DNA from: an uncultured Gluconobacter sp.
Lineage (GTDB): Bacteria > Pseudomonadota > Alphaproteobacteria > Acetobacterales > Acetobacteraceae
Length of the DNA: 9,031 nt
Direction of reading: 5' to 3'
Assembly (NCBI GenBank): GCA_937880175.1
Contig: CALFLO010000078.1
Coordinates: forward strand, 1-9,031
A program made the position numbers and the translations under genes. The notes under the pieces were generated by a model. That model was not told the DNA's origin. It saw only the letters and a program-made list of their open reading frames with translations, and did not search any database. Positions 1 to 6,139 of this stretch are shown here, one piece after another (position 1 is the stretch's first letter; each line of letters opens with the position of its first letter).

Positions 1-464
1 TGTAGTAACTCAGATGCATGTCTGCTCTTATCATCACCTAGCAGATTTCTGATGCTTTCTACATCCTCTTTCTGCATTCTCCTGATATTAATTAGATTTT
101 GATTTTGATTTTGATTTTGCGTACTTTTTCTTATGAAATTCCATGTTTCTTGAATAACCTGCCCTGGAATTACAACATTTTTTTGTCGCTTCAAGAAGTC
201 AATAATATCGTCACCTTTCTCTTGATTACCAATATTTACCAGGGCATTGGTGTCAAAACCGAAAACTGTTGATTCGTTTCGAACATTTATTTCACCCTCT
301 CTCCCATCCTTAAGAGAGACTAGTGCTTCCTTCATTTTGACTAAGGGATTGAGTTTTACTTTTCGATCGAGCACTTCAAAAACTCTTCTAATCTGATCAG
401 ATGAGCCGTTATCAGCAGATGGCTGCGGAAGATCCACCTCAGCATTTATTTTATCTTCTGCCAT
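1..464 (-). CDS. PIN-domain (PIN_8-like) putative nuclease, 3' end beyond the left edge
   Basis: This is an open frame of 154 codons with no stop before the left edge, so only the N-terminal part is seen. After a charged leader of about 65 residues comes the start of a PIN nuclease fold: the strand and acidic motif FGFDTNALVNI (68-78, D71 being the first catalytic Asp) and then VVIPGQVIQETWN (97-109, with E106 as second acidic residue). The iPgQviqE spacing matches the PIN-like families typified by PIN_8. PIN domains are Mg-dependent RNases or DNases; the substrate here is unknown. The ATG lies one base after the TGA of the DUF262 gene (TGAGATG), so the two are almost certainly co-transcribed and translationally coupled. 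No strong Shine-Dalgarno is visible. An NQ-rich stretch (residues 116-123) comes from a DNA tandem repeat. The remaining PIN acidic residues should lie outside the window. Family placement rests on motif reading only. Confidence 0.8.
   Translation of the reverse strand, partial: MAEDKINAEVDLPQPSADNGSSDQIRRVFEVLDRKVKLNPLVKMKEALVSLKDGREGEINVRNESTVFGFDTNALVNIGNQEKGDDIIDFLKRQKNVVIPGQVIQETWNFIRKSTQNQNQNQNLINIRRMQKEDVESIRNLLGDDKSRHASELL
95..118. repeat. Hexanucleotide tandem repeat, GATTTT x4
   Basis: Four perfect copies of GATTTT lie inside the PIN gene. Read on the minus strand they encode alternating Gln and Asn (residues about 116-123). The unit is a multiple of three, so slippage would lengthen or shorten a linker without breaking the frame. 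Confidence 0.9.
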
Positions 465-465
465 C

Positions 466-2100
466 TCACTCGCCAGTTTCTTGACTATACCAAACAGAAG
501 CTATCGTCTTTGTAAGTGCCCGTCCTCGTGCCTCAAGTTTTTCAATGTTCCAGTTATCTAAATCTGCAAAGTACGTCTGGTCTTCTTTGCTGATGACAGT
601 TTTCAGTATTTCTTGTTGAAATCCGGTCCAACTGTCACTGTTACCCGGTCTTCGTGGGATTTTTGATAAAACTGCGTTCCCAATTGTGGCGCTCCAATAA
701 TTGACCTCACTAGGAATAGTTGTTCCCCAGTTGCCGTCTTTTGTAATGACATATTGGATAAAACTGTCAGTAAGATCCGGGTTGATCTTTTTCTGCATAG
801 CAGAAGCTTGAAGAACATGCAAAGTATTTTTCCCAAGGGCACGTGAGAGTACTTGTTCACTGAACTGCTCTCTTGAAGGCACAAGATCGCTCAGATCTGC
901 AAAGGCGGCTTCCCAAGTGCGTTCTGAATAAATTCTCTTTGCAGCTTCGCTGAAACGCCGTTCTACATTACCTGTTCCTAAACTGCCAACACTGATTCTT
1001 CTTACAACGAGCCGCAATAAAGTCGATGCTCCTTCATCGGGATTTTCCGTATTTGTAAGGGCGAGCAGTATCGGCCGTATCGAGATGACGTTCAACTTGT
1101 TCAGAACTGTATATATTGATGCTTGGTAGTCATTTGCAGGTCCAGCTGTTGAAGGATCTTCCATCTGTAAATAATACGGTAAATCATGACTCATGATCGC
1201 CATCAGCTGCGTAGGAGATATGGATTCAAACTTCGTAAGATGACCTGTCAACGCGTCAAAAAGGTCTCGTGGTAGCACATAACCTCCACGAGCTGTAACT
1301 ACATGTCTTATAAATTGAACGAAAGTTGAAGGATCTCTGAAAGATTTCGCAATTTTTTGCCATTGCTCATATCTTTCGTGCATCTCACTCGGTCTGGATT
1401 GACTCAGCACATAACTCTTCAACAGATCGGCCGTTGTTAAGTCTTTACCTCTGTTGTTGACAATTTCGAAAACACGAAATGCCGATGCACTATCTGGATG
1501 TGTGAATTGCGCAATATAGAGGTGATCAGTAAGAAAATTCGCCCAGATACCAAGTCTTTTAAAAGGATCATCCTTCAAGTTCTCATCCAACAACGAGCTT
1601 AATTTCTTATAAGCTTTTACGAGATTTCTCGATATAGAATCTTCTCCGTCCTCGTTCTCTACAGGAAGCACAATGTCTTTGGCTGATTTTCTCAGAATTT
1701 CTTGTAGAGTTCTGTCATCAGCTCTGTCAGAGAGAGAGATCCTTGCACTTTCTTCATCAGTATCGTAATTAATACCTGTTAAGAACGTCGATTTGACACG
1801 TTCCGCCAGCGCATCTCTACCAAACTTCACCGCATCATGATACAGAGCAGCGGCAAGTAACGTTACTGTTAGTAATCGCTGTTGGCCATCTACAACTTCT
1901 TTTGGCTGATTCTCTCCCGTCAAAATAAAAAGGCCCAGAAAGTAGTAATCCTGATCAACTGAATCGGAGAGATCTGAAAAAAAATCGCTTATCTCATCAT
2001 CGCCCCAGCTGTAGTTTCTTTGATATATCGGAATGGTAAAACGATTCCCACTGATCAATGAGCTCAAAGTATTGGAAGAGGCTGTTAGTGGTTTTTCCAT
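466..2100 (-). CDS. DUF262 protein with degenerate DUF1524/HNH domain (GmrSD-like)
   Basis: This 544-residue protein has the architecture of GmrSD-type enzymes: an N-terminal DUF262 domain (ParB/Srx-like NTPase or sensor) and a C-terminal DUF1524 region. DUF262 marks are IPIYQRNYSW (23-32), VVDGQQRLLT (69-78, the DGQQR nucleotide-binding motif) and FEIVNNRGKDLTTADLLKSY (211-230). The C-terminus follows the DUF1524 outline: IGNAVL (473-478, for the usual IGNLTLL) and the tail W-N-I-E-K-L-E-A-R ending in I-A-S-V-W. Where active members have an EHILP-type motif, this one reads IQYVIT (448-453), so the catalytic His appears replaced by Tyr450. The later F..K pattern is also lost (TGFQQEILK, 492-500). 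I infer that its own nuclease centre is dead. Relatives (GmrSD, SspE, BrxU) restrict phage DNA, often modified DNA. It is first in an operon with a PIN-domain gene. The ATG start is supported by a leaderless promoter. Confidence 0.92.
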   Translation of the reverse strand: MEKPLTASSNTLSSLISGNRFTIPIYQRNYSWGDDEISDFFSDLSDSVDQDYYFLGLFILTGENQPKEVVDGQQRLLTVTLLAAALYHDAVKFGRDALAERVKSTFLTGINYDTDEESARISLSDRADDRTLQEILRKSAKDIVLPVENEDGEDSISRNLVKAYKKLSSLLDENLKDDPFKRLGIWANFLTDHLYIAQFTHPDSASAFRVFEIVNNRGKDLTTADLLKSYVLSQSRPSEMHERYEQWQKIAKSFRDPSTFVQFIRHVVTARGGYVLPRDLFDALTGHLTKFESISPTQLMAIMSHDLPYYLQMEDPSTAGPANDYQASIYTVLNKLNVISIRPILLALTNTENPDEGASTLLRLVVRRISVGSLGTGNVERRFSEAAKRIYSERTWEAAFADLSDLVPSREQFSEQVLSRALGKNTLHVLQASAMQKKINPDLTDSFIQYVITKDGNWGTTIPSEVNYWSATIGNAVLSKIPRRPGNSDSWTGFQQEILKTVISKEDQTYFADLDNWNIEKLEARGRALTKTIASVWYSQETGE

Positions 2101-2106
2101 ACGAAC

Positions 2107-2134
2107 ATTGTATGTCTTATGATGCCTATTTCAA
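2107..2134 (-). promoter_or_regulatory. Leaderless promoter of the DUF262-PIN operon
   Basis: On the minus strand a -35 TTGAAA (2129-2134) is followed by a 16-base spacer and a -10 TACAAT (2107-2112). Only six bases separate the -10 from the ATG at 2100, so transcription should begin at or next to the A of the start codon. There is no Shine-Dalgarno. This fixes the start of the DUF262 protein and is typical of actinobacterial leaderless genes. Confidence 0.7.
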
Positions 2135-2637
2135 TGTGCTTGGTTTCCGATATCGAGATGATTCTTTTTGTTGGGGTGATGACTTTCCTGCGATGAGTTG
2201 ATGGATACCTTCGGTCAGGTGTGTTCGTGAAATCAAGCAAGAGTTGCTCCTCGACGCACGAGAAGTTCTACGACCTTCTGTCTAGAATTTTCTACTGTAA
2301 ATTGGGGATCTGCGCGTATGTTCGTAAGGGACATCAACGACCGTTCAAGGCTTGATAAGAGCCAACCAAATCCTATTGCATTGTTTGTCGGGGTAGTATG
2401 CGGTCACAATGATTCAGCGTTACGATAGGCTGCCTGCTAGATCCCAAAAAGAAAAAACCGTATATATCTGTGCTGCTGCACATGAAGTTTAGTAGTAATA
2501 CGTGAATTGTTACACGAGCAATCCTTGTCGTCGGACAAGCGAATACCCGTGCTTCGCGGGCAACGCGACACCACATCTTCCAATGAGAACTAGCCTTCCT
2601 TATCACTTCTCAGCAATATATCAGATGATAACCTCGG
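2135..2637. other. Gene-poor stretch of about 500 bases
   Basis: No reading frame here resembles a protein I recognise. The longest open stretches (a minus frame around 2373-2606 and a plus frame starting near 2502) have no family-like motifs, and the plus one runs antisense into the DUF4062 gene. The region separates the start of the DUF262 operon from the end of the DUF4062 gene, so it holds the upstream side of the former and the 3' untranslated region of the latter. A minus-strand T-rich run (2449-2459) follows a short 5-bp hairpin (TGTGC/GCACA, about 2469-2482) but lies about 10 bases beyond it, so it is a poor terminator. Small hairpins are listed separately. Confidence 0.6.
2501..2560. 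repeat. Cluster of three small hairpins
   Basis: Three adjacent inverted repeats occur within 60 bases: CGTG/CACG (2501-2516, 8-base loop), the perfect CTTGTC/GACAAG (2524-2539, 4-base loop GTCG), and CCCGTG/CGCGGG with one G-T pair (2546-2560, 3-base loop). They lie 78 or more bases past the stop of the DUF4062 gene on the minus strand. No T tract follows, so a classical intrinsic terminator is unlikely. A structured 3' UTR, a small RNA or a remnant mobile-element end are all possible. Confidence 0.45.
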
Positions 2638-3495
2638 TCATCCGACATGGAAGTCTTTGTGCTTCTTTTCCCCGTTCTCAGCCCAGTGGATGCGGATGAC
2701 GTCCGGGTCACTACCTTGAAGATAGTGGACCACGCTGAGCCGCCGGGTTTGCCCGGCGTGAATTATGGTCGGCTCATCGTCACAGGTAAGCATCATGCTC
2801 GAATGCTCACCGACTACTTCGAATGTGACGTCGGTGGCATCCTTGTCGCCGGAGTTCGTGATCTCGATCCAATGTCGAGTCGTGTATCTCGCCTTGCCTC
2901 TCTTGTCATATTCCTTGAGCTCGCGTTCTTCATGTGGCTGGGCAGAGAACTTCACTCCGCGCGAGACTGTTGCGAGGGCGGAAACGTTGAGGTCGAGTTT
3001 GGCGACGTCAAATTCGATCGCCTTCCACACTTCATGTTCAAGCTGTGCAACGTTGACAAATTCTCCCAGCAGCCCTCGCTGACTGATCTGATGGCGGAAT
3101 TCCCTCAGACCATCGAGCTGTGCCGTGTCAATGTCACGGGGAAGTGGTGCCGTCGAGAAGTACAGGTGGACGAGTTTGCCTGTGGCGACAGAACGTTCGA
3201 TCTCTTCGACCGTTCCTGAAACCGCTTCTGGCGTCGGCGAGCCGAGACGGCTACCGAACAGGGCGATGACAATGTCAGCGCTATCAACGCCCTGTTCGTT
3301 GATTTGCGCCTGGGGGTGTCCTCCGAGAAGTGGCACGGACGCTGTCTCCCAACGCCAGGGAAGAAGAACAATATGTTTCGAGATAGAGTTGGCATCATTC
3401 CAATTGTGGAGCGCTCCTTCAACGGCATCTCGGGCTTCGGGGATATCCGAGGGAGAGGCGATCACTACGCGGAGGACTGAGGCGGTAAAACTCAT
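2638..3495 (-). CDS. DUF4062/TIR-like domain protein with C-terminal beta-sandwich
   Basis: This 285-residue protein has a Rossmann-like N-terminal domain of the DUF4062/TIR-like type. In order: VVIASPSDIPEARDAV (10-25, first strand and loop), LLPWRWE (44-50), Q64, SADIVIALFGSRLGSPT (72-88) and SGTVEEIERS (93-102), then GKLVHLYFS (106-114). By analogy with TIR and nucleoside-deoxyribosyltransferase folds, the Glu97/Glu98 pair is the likely catalytic site; NAD-type nucleotide cleavage is an inference. Residues 205-285 (HWIEITNSGDKDATDVTFEV onward) alternate hydrophobics like a CARDB or Ig-like sandwich, perhaps the sensing or binding part. I chose the third in-frame ATG (3495), because family members usually begin a few residues before the LRVVIASPSD strand and a -10-like TATGCT lies seven bases upstream. 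ATGs at 3507 and 3525 are alternatives. It is a single gene, divergent from the plus-strand gene at 3662. A role as a defence effector is plausible but unproven. Confidence 0.8.
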   Translation of the reverse strand: MSFTASVLRVVIASPSDIPEARDAVEGALHNWNDANSISKHIVLLPWRWETASVPLLGGHPQAQINEQGVDSADIVIALFGSRLGSPTPEAVSGTVEEIERSVATGKLVHLYFSTAPLPRDIDTAQLDGLREFRHQISQRGLLGEFVNVAQLEHEVWKAIEFDVAKLDLNVSALATVSRGVKFSAQPHEERELKEYDKRGKARYTTRHWIEITNSGDKDATDVTFEVVGEHSSMMLTCDDEPTIIHAGQTRRLSVVHYLQGSDPDVIRIHWAENGEKKHKDFHVG

Positions 3496-3502
3496 ATTCC
3501 CA

Positions 3503-3508
3503 AGCATA
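3503..3508 (-). promoter_or_regulatory. Possible leaderless -10 of the DUF4062 gene
   Basis: TATGCT on the minus strand ends seven bases before the ATG at 3495, the spacing of a leaderless transcript. No convincing -35 lies 16-18 bases further upstream, so this is weaker than the DUF262 promoter. Confidence 0.3.
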
Positions 3509-3563
3509 CAAATATATGCCCTCATCTGCGGATTTGGGGCAAACTCCTCTAGTGTTTCTGTCG

Positions 3564-3594
3564 GGAATGTGATCTCTTGGCTGCACGGAATGTG
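3564..3594. repeat. Direct repeat GGAATGTG x2 in a divergent intergenic region
   Basis: GGAATGTG occurs at 3564-3571 and 3587-3594, 23 bases apart (about two helical turns), between two divergently transcribed genes. It could be a paired operator half-site. Two short copies may also be chance. Confidence 0.25.
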
Positions 3595-3661
3595 GTGCTT
3601 CAGGCGTTTCCCATCAAAAAATGAAAACAGCAGGTCACTCTGGTCTGGGACAATGCTGTGT

Positions 3662-4516
3662 ATGGAGATTGGTGAGCGTTGGGGTTATCGGGCGCATAGC
3701 GTTGACTCGTTGGTTGAGGTCGAAGTTCTCAAGATCGGGACGCAGAAACCACCACGGACGCTTGTCCGGTTTGTTGATGAACGATTTGAGGGTAGACAGG
3801 AGTGGATTCCACCTACTCGTTTGAAGGTGATCTGGAAAGATGCTGTGGAGTTCGAGGAGCGAGAGGCTCGCTGGGATAGAGTCGATACTCATCCCGGTTT
3901 GGAAGACGGGCCAGTAGAATTTGCGATCGACGAAGTCTTCAGAACGCTAATTGACGATGAGTTGGCCAGTCCCGCGTATCGCTATACAGGAGTAACTGTT
4001 ATAAAGGATATTGCTGGTCTCGCTGGATATCTGCAAATTGATGAGTCCTTGCTGAGGGATGCTCCTGAATCGTTTGATGACGAAGATGGGTGGATTGTGC
4101 CATGGGCGACCACTGAGTTGATAGTCAGAACTGTCTGCACTCTCTACTCTGACAAGATACTGCACGAGGTCGAAAAGCAGGAATCAGAAGTCCAACTGGA
4201 ATCAACACATGGGCGATGGTATAAGAGTTACTTTCACAAAGACGAAGATATTTTCGTGACACCGGAAGAAGTCGCATCCAGCGACTTCGAAGAGCCTTAT
4301 GGTAAACGATGCCGTGACTTGTTGCGCCAATGGTGTGGCGTCGAGGCTGTCGCACGTCAGGACGAGCTCAAAGCGTTACGGCAAGAGGTAGTGCGGCTGG
4401 ATGAGTTAGTGACCCATGCGATCCGTGTCCTACGTACCGCGAAACTCACAACACAGGCTGATGATATTCAACGTCGGTTCGGTGTTCCAATCATGCAAGC
4501 TCGCAAATCACGGTAG
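3662..4516 (+). CDS. Actinomycete protein of unknown function with SH3/Tudor-like N-terminus
   Basis: This 284-residue protein belongs to an unnamed family I remember from Streptomyces-like genomes (sometimes auto-annotated as PE-PGRS family, which is misleading because there is no Gly-Ala repeat). The N-terminus (ERWGYRAHS... then LVEVEVLKIG, RTLVRFVDERFEG, RQEWIPPTRLKVIW, 5-58) looks like a small beta-barrel ending in a conserved W-(I/V)-P-P motif. The middle is helical and acidic. CRDLLRQWCG (217-226) precedes a probable coiled coil (233-258). There are no catalytic motifs, signal peptide or membrane segments. The frame is open further upstream to 3125, but that part is antisense to the DUF4062 gene. 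The ATG at 3662 fits the family's usual MEVxxGxRWxYR-like start; ATG 3653 is possible. A weak GGGA lies 11 bases upstream. Its 3' end overlaps the convergent neighbour by 9 bases. Confidence 0.85.
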   Translation: MEIGERWGYRAHSVDSLVEVEVLKIGTQKPPRTLVRFVDERFEGRQEWIPPTRLKVIWKDAVEFEEREARWDRVDTHPGLEDGPVEFAIDEVFRTLIDDELASPAYRYTGVTVIKDIAGLAGYLQIDESLLRDAPESFDDEDGWIVPWATTELIVRTVCTLYSDKILHEVEKQESEVQLESTHGRWYKSYFHKDEDIFVTPEEVASSDFEEPYGKRCRDLLRQWCGVEAVARQDELKALRQEVVRLDELVTHAIRVLRTAKLTTQADDIQRRFGVPIMQARKSR

Positions 4517-5863
4517 CCAGGTGCTTGGTTCGGGAGGGTTTTCGACACTCCATCCATGAGGCATGTACGGATCCAGTTCTTTGGCTCCTAATGTGCTGGA
4601 TTCGCTCATGGTCAGTTGGGATTTGTCGTTGAGCGGATCGATACGATCTGCATGCTCGTCAATCCATGTCGCCCACTCCAGCACGTGTCTTTGAGCCTGC
4701 TCATCGAATTCCTCAGCCTGATGCCGAATCGCTTGACTATAGGAGCGCAGCTGCGCCGCCCTGTCCCATTGCTCAGCTTGTTGCCTCGCACGATCAGCAT
4801 TGAGCTTGAGTAAATAAGCTTCGCGTGCCTTAGGAATGGCTTCCTCCCATTCCTTCACCTGCTTGGCATGATAGGCTTCAAGTTTCTCTCGTCTATCTTG
4901 TGCGGCGTGGCTCCATTCTTCGATGATGTCGAAGAATTCCGGCAGCTTCGAGACGAGAGTCCATCGTTGGCGATCCGCCCACCAGCGCGAGTTATAACCA
5001 GGATCGAGTTCCAATTTAAGGCGACCAGACCACACCTCCATGCGCGTCGGGCTGACCCGCTGCCACTCGTATTTGCGTTCGGTCAGATCCTTGTCCGTGT
5101 AGACGTCGCGTTTCACCCGCTCTTCGCTGAGCACACACCGATAGCTATCCTCGCCGACCGTGATAAGAAAGCTCGGGTCCTTGTCCACACTCAGCGTCCA
5201 TCCACGCCGAACACATTCTTCACTAATGCCCTGTACGAGTGCCCATGCTCGCGGACGAGTTGCCTCGTCGACCGCGAGAAGCGAAGCATGCTCAATGAGC
5301 GCTTGTATCTCGGGTCGATTGCGATCAGCTTCAGCAGACATGGGAATCTGGGGCGGCATCTCTGCCTGCGTTGAGAATTGGATGAGTTCAATGGTCAACG
5401 GTCCCCGCCTGGTCCCGGTCACTTTCAATCGGCGTTGAGACCCCAAACCTCCTGAAAAACGCAGCTGTCTGACAGCACGAACATAACCGATTCGCTCAGC
5501 ATCACTCGGTGCGTCGAAACGAAGCACGCCGCCCTCAGACTCAAGACGATCAAGAAGATCATCAACGGGCTTGTACGTTGGCTCGGAGGCAGGAGGGGAT
5601 GTAGTAGCGAGTTTCACTTCGGTAGTATCAGGATCTTCAGATGGCGGATATGATCCATGCCCCAAGTAGTAGCGTCCTTCATCTGTAAGGCTTGCACGCC
5701 AGGATCTGCCATGCCCCTGTACGGATAGCAACCCACGTCGTTCCAATGCGCGCGCCGTCACCCGATGATCGAACCCATTCTCATACACGCCTTTCGGCCG
5801 CCCTTCACCGACCCAACGCAAAACAGCCAGCTGCTTCTTATTCAACAGGTTTTGTTTGGGCAC
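4508..5863 (-). CDS. Actinomycete wHTH and coiled-coil protein of unknown function
   Basis: This 451-residue protein is of another unnamed actinomycete family. The N-terminus resembles a winged helix: LNKKQLAVLRWVGEG, then HRVTARALERRGLLSV and SWRASLTDEGRYYL (about 7-67), suggesting nucleic-acid binding. The middle part ends in RWWADRQRWTLVSKLPEFF (293-311). A long charged helix, probably a coiled coil, covers about 315-395. The C-terminus has WIDEHADRIDPL and YMPHGWS, typical of this family as I recall it. I see no enzymatic motif. The frame is open to a TTG at 5875, but I prefer the GTG at 5863, which has GGAG six bases upstream (5870-5873). The stop overlaps the convergent plus-strand gene by 9 bases. 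Homologues of both neighbours tend to be actinomycete hypotheticals, so this pair may travel together; that is inference. Promoter elements are not clear in 5876-5990. Confidence 0.87.
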   Translation of the reverse strand: MPKQNLLNKKQLAVLRWVGEGRPKGVYENGFDHRVTARALERRGLLSVQGHGRSWRASLTDEGRYYLGHGSYPPSEDPDTTEVKLATTSPPASEPTYKPVDDLLDRLESEGGVLRFDAPSDAERIGYVRAVRQLRFSGGLGSQRRLKVTGTRRGPLTIELIQFSTQAEMPPQIPMSAEADRNRPEIQALIEHASLLAVDEATRPRAWALVQGISEECVRRGWTLSVDKDPSFLITVGEDSYRCVLSEERVKRDVYTDKDLTERKYEWQRVSPTRMEVWSGRLKLELDPGYNSRWWADRQRWTLVSKLPEFFDIIEEWSHAAQDRREKLEAYHAKQVKEWEEAIPKAREAYLLKLNADRARQQAEQWDRAAQLRSYSQAIRHQAEEFDEQAQRHVLEWATWIDEHADRIDPLNDKSQLTMSESSTLGAKELDPYMPHGWSVENPPEPSTWLP

Positions 5864-5869
5864 AATGAT

Positions 5870-5873
5870 CTCC
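5870..5873 (-). promoter_or_regulatory. Ribosome binding site GGAG deciding the GTG start
   Basis: GGAG on the minus strand, six bases before the GTG at 5863, is better placed than anything upstream of the TTG at 5875, where the nearest AGGAG is about 15 bases away. Confidence 0.5.
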
Positions 5874-5963
5874 AATCGAATAGGACCTTGCTCCTATCCA
5901 CGCTATTGCTAACACCAATAGTTATGCGAACTAAATCTGTTCCATTTTCCCTTTAACCTAGGA

Positions 5964-5985
5964 AGGATGGAATCCTACCCATCCT
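5964..5985. repeat. Inverted repeat AGGATGG/CCATCCT
   Basis: A perfect 7-bp inverted repeat with an 8-base loop lies about 100 bases upstream of the wHTH gene and about 155 bases downstream of the 377-residue gene. It could be an operator of the first or a weak hairpin past the second. No T run follows on either strand. Confidence 0.4.
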
Positions 5986-6077
5986 CATGTTCAGAGCTCA
6001 TGTTTTCAATATATTTTATCGTCCGTGGTGTCGTTCTAGGTGGCTCAGGTTGAGTTCTTATTCGTGCTCTTCCCGGA

Positions 6078-6105
6078 CTTTCCAAGATTTCTCTGCTTTG
6101 GAAAG
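6078..6105. repeat. Inverted repeat CTTTCCAA/TTGGAAAG
   Basis: A perfect 8-bp stem with a 12-base loop begins 34 bases after the stop of the 377-residue gene on the minus strand. The position suits transcription termination or mRNA 3' end protection. It lacks a T tract, so it is not a textbook intrinsic terminator. Confidence 0.4.
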
Positions 6106-6139
6106 AGGCTTCATCGATCTCTGGTTACGGTTACTGCAC

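Noticed and set aside
2449..2482. Intrinsic terminator for the DUF4062 gene (TGTGC/GCACA stem with a T-rich run)
   Set aside because: The stem has only 5 bp and the T run begins about 10 bases after it, so it does not meet the usual pattern.
2501..2560. Retron-like or CRISPR-like array
   Set aside because: The three stems differ in sequence, there are no regularly spaced repeats, and no reverse transcriptase or cas gene is in the window.
2373..2606. A 77-codon minus-strand frame in the gene-poor stretch
   Set aside because: No ribosome binding site or family resemblance, and it crosses the hairpin cluster.
2647..3219. A 190-codon open frame on the plus strand
   Set aside because: It is fully antisense to the DUF4062 gene, whose minus-strand product has clear conserved motifs; the plus product has none.
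3125..3661. Upstream extension of the plus-strand gene to an ATG at 3125
   Set aside because: Most of it is antisense to the DUF4062 gene and low in family-like content; the recognisable protein begins at MEIGERWGYR (3662).
4868..5374. A 168-codon plus-strand frame
   Set aside because: Antisense to the wHTH/coiled-coil gene, whose product matches a remembered family along its length.
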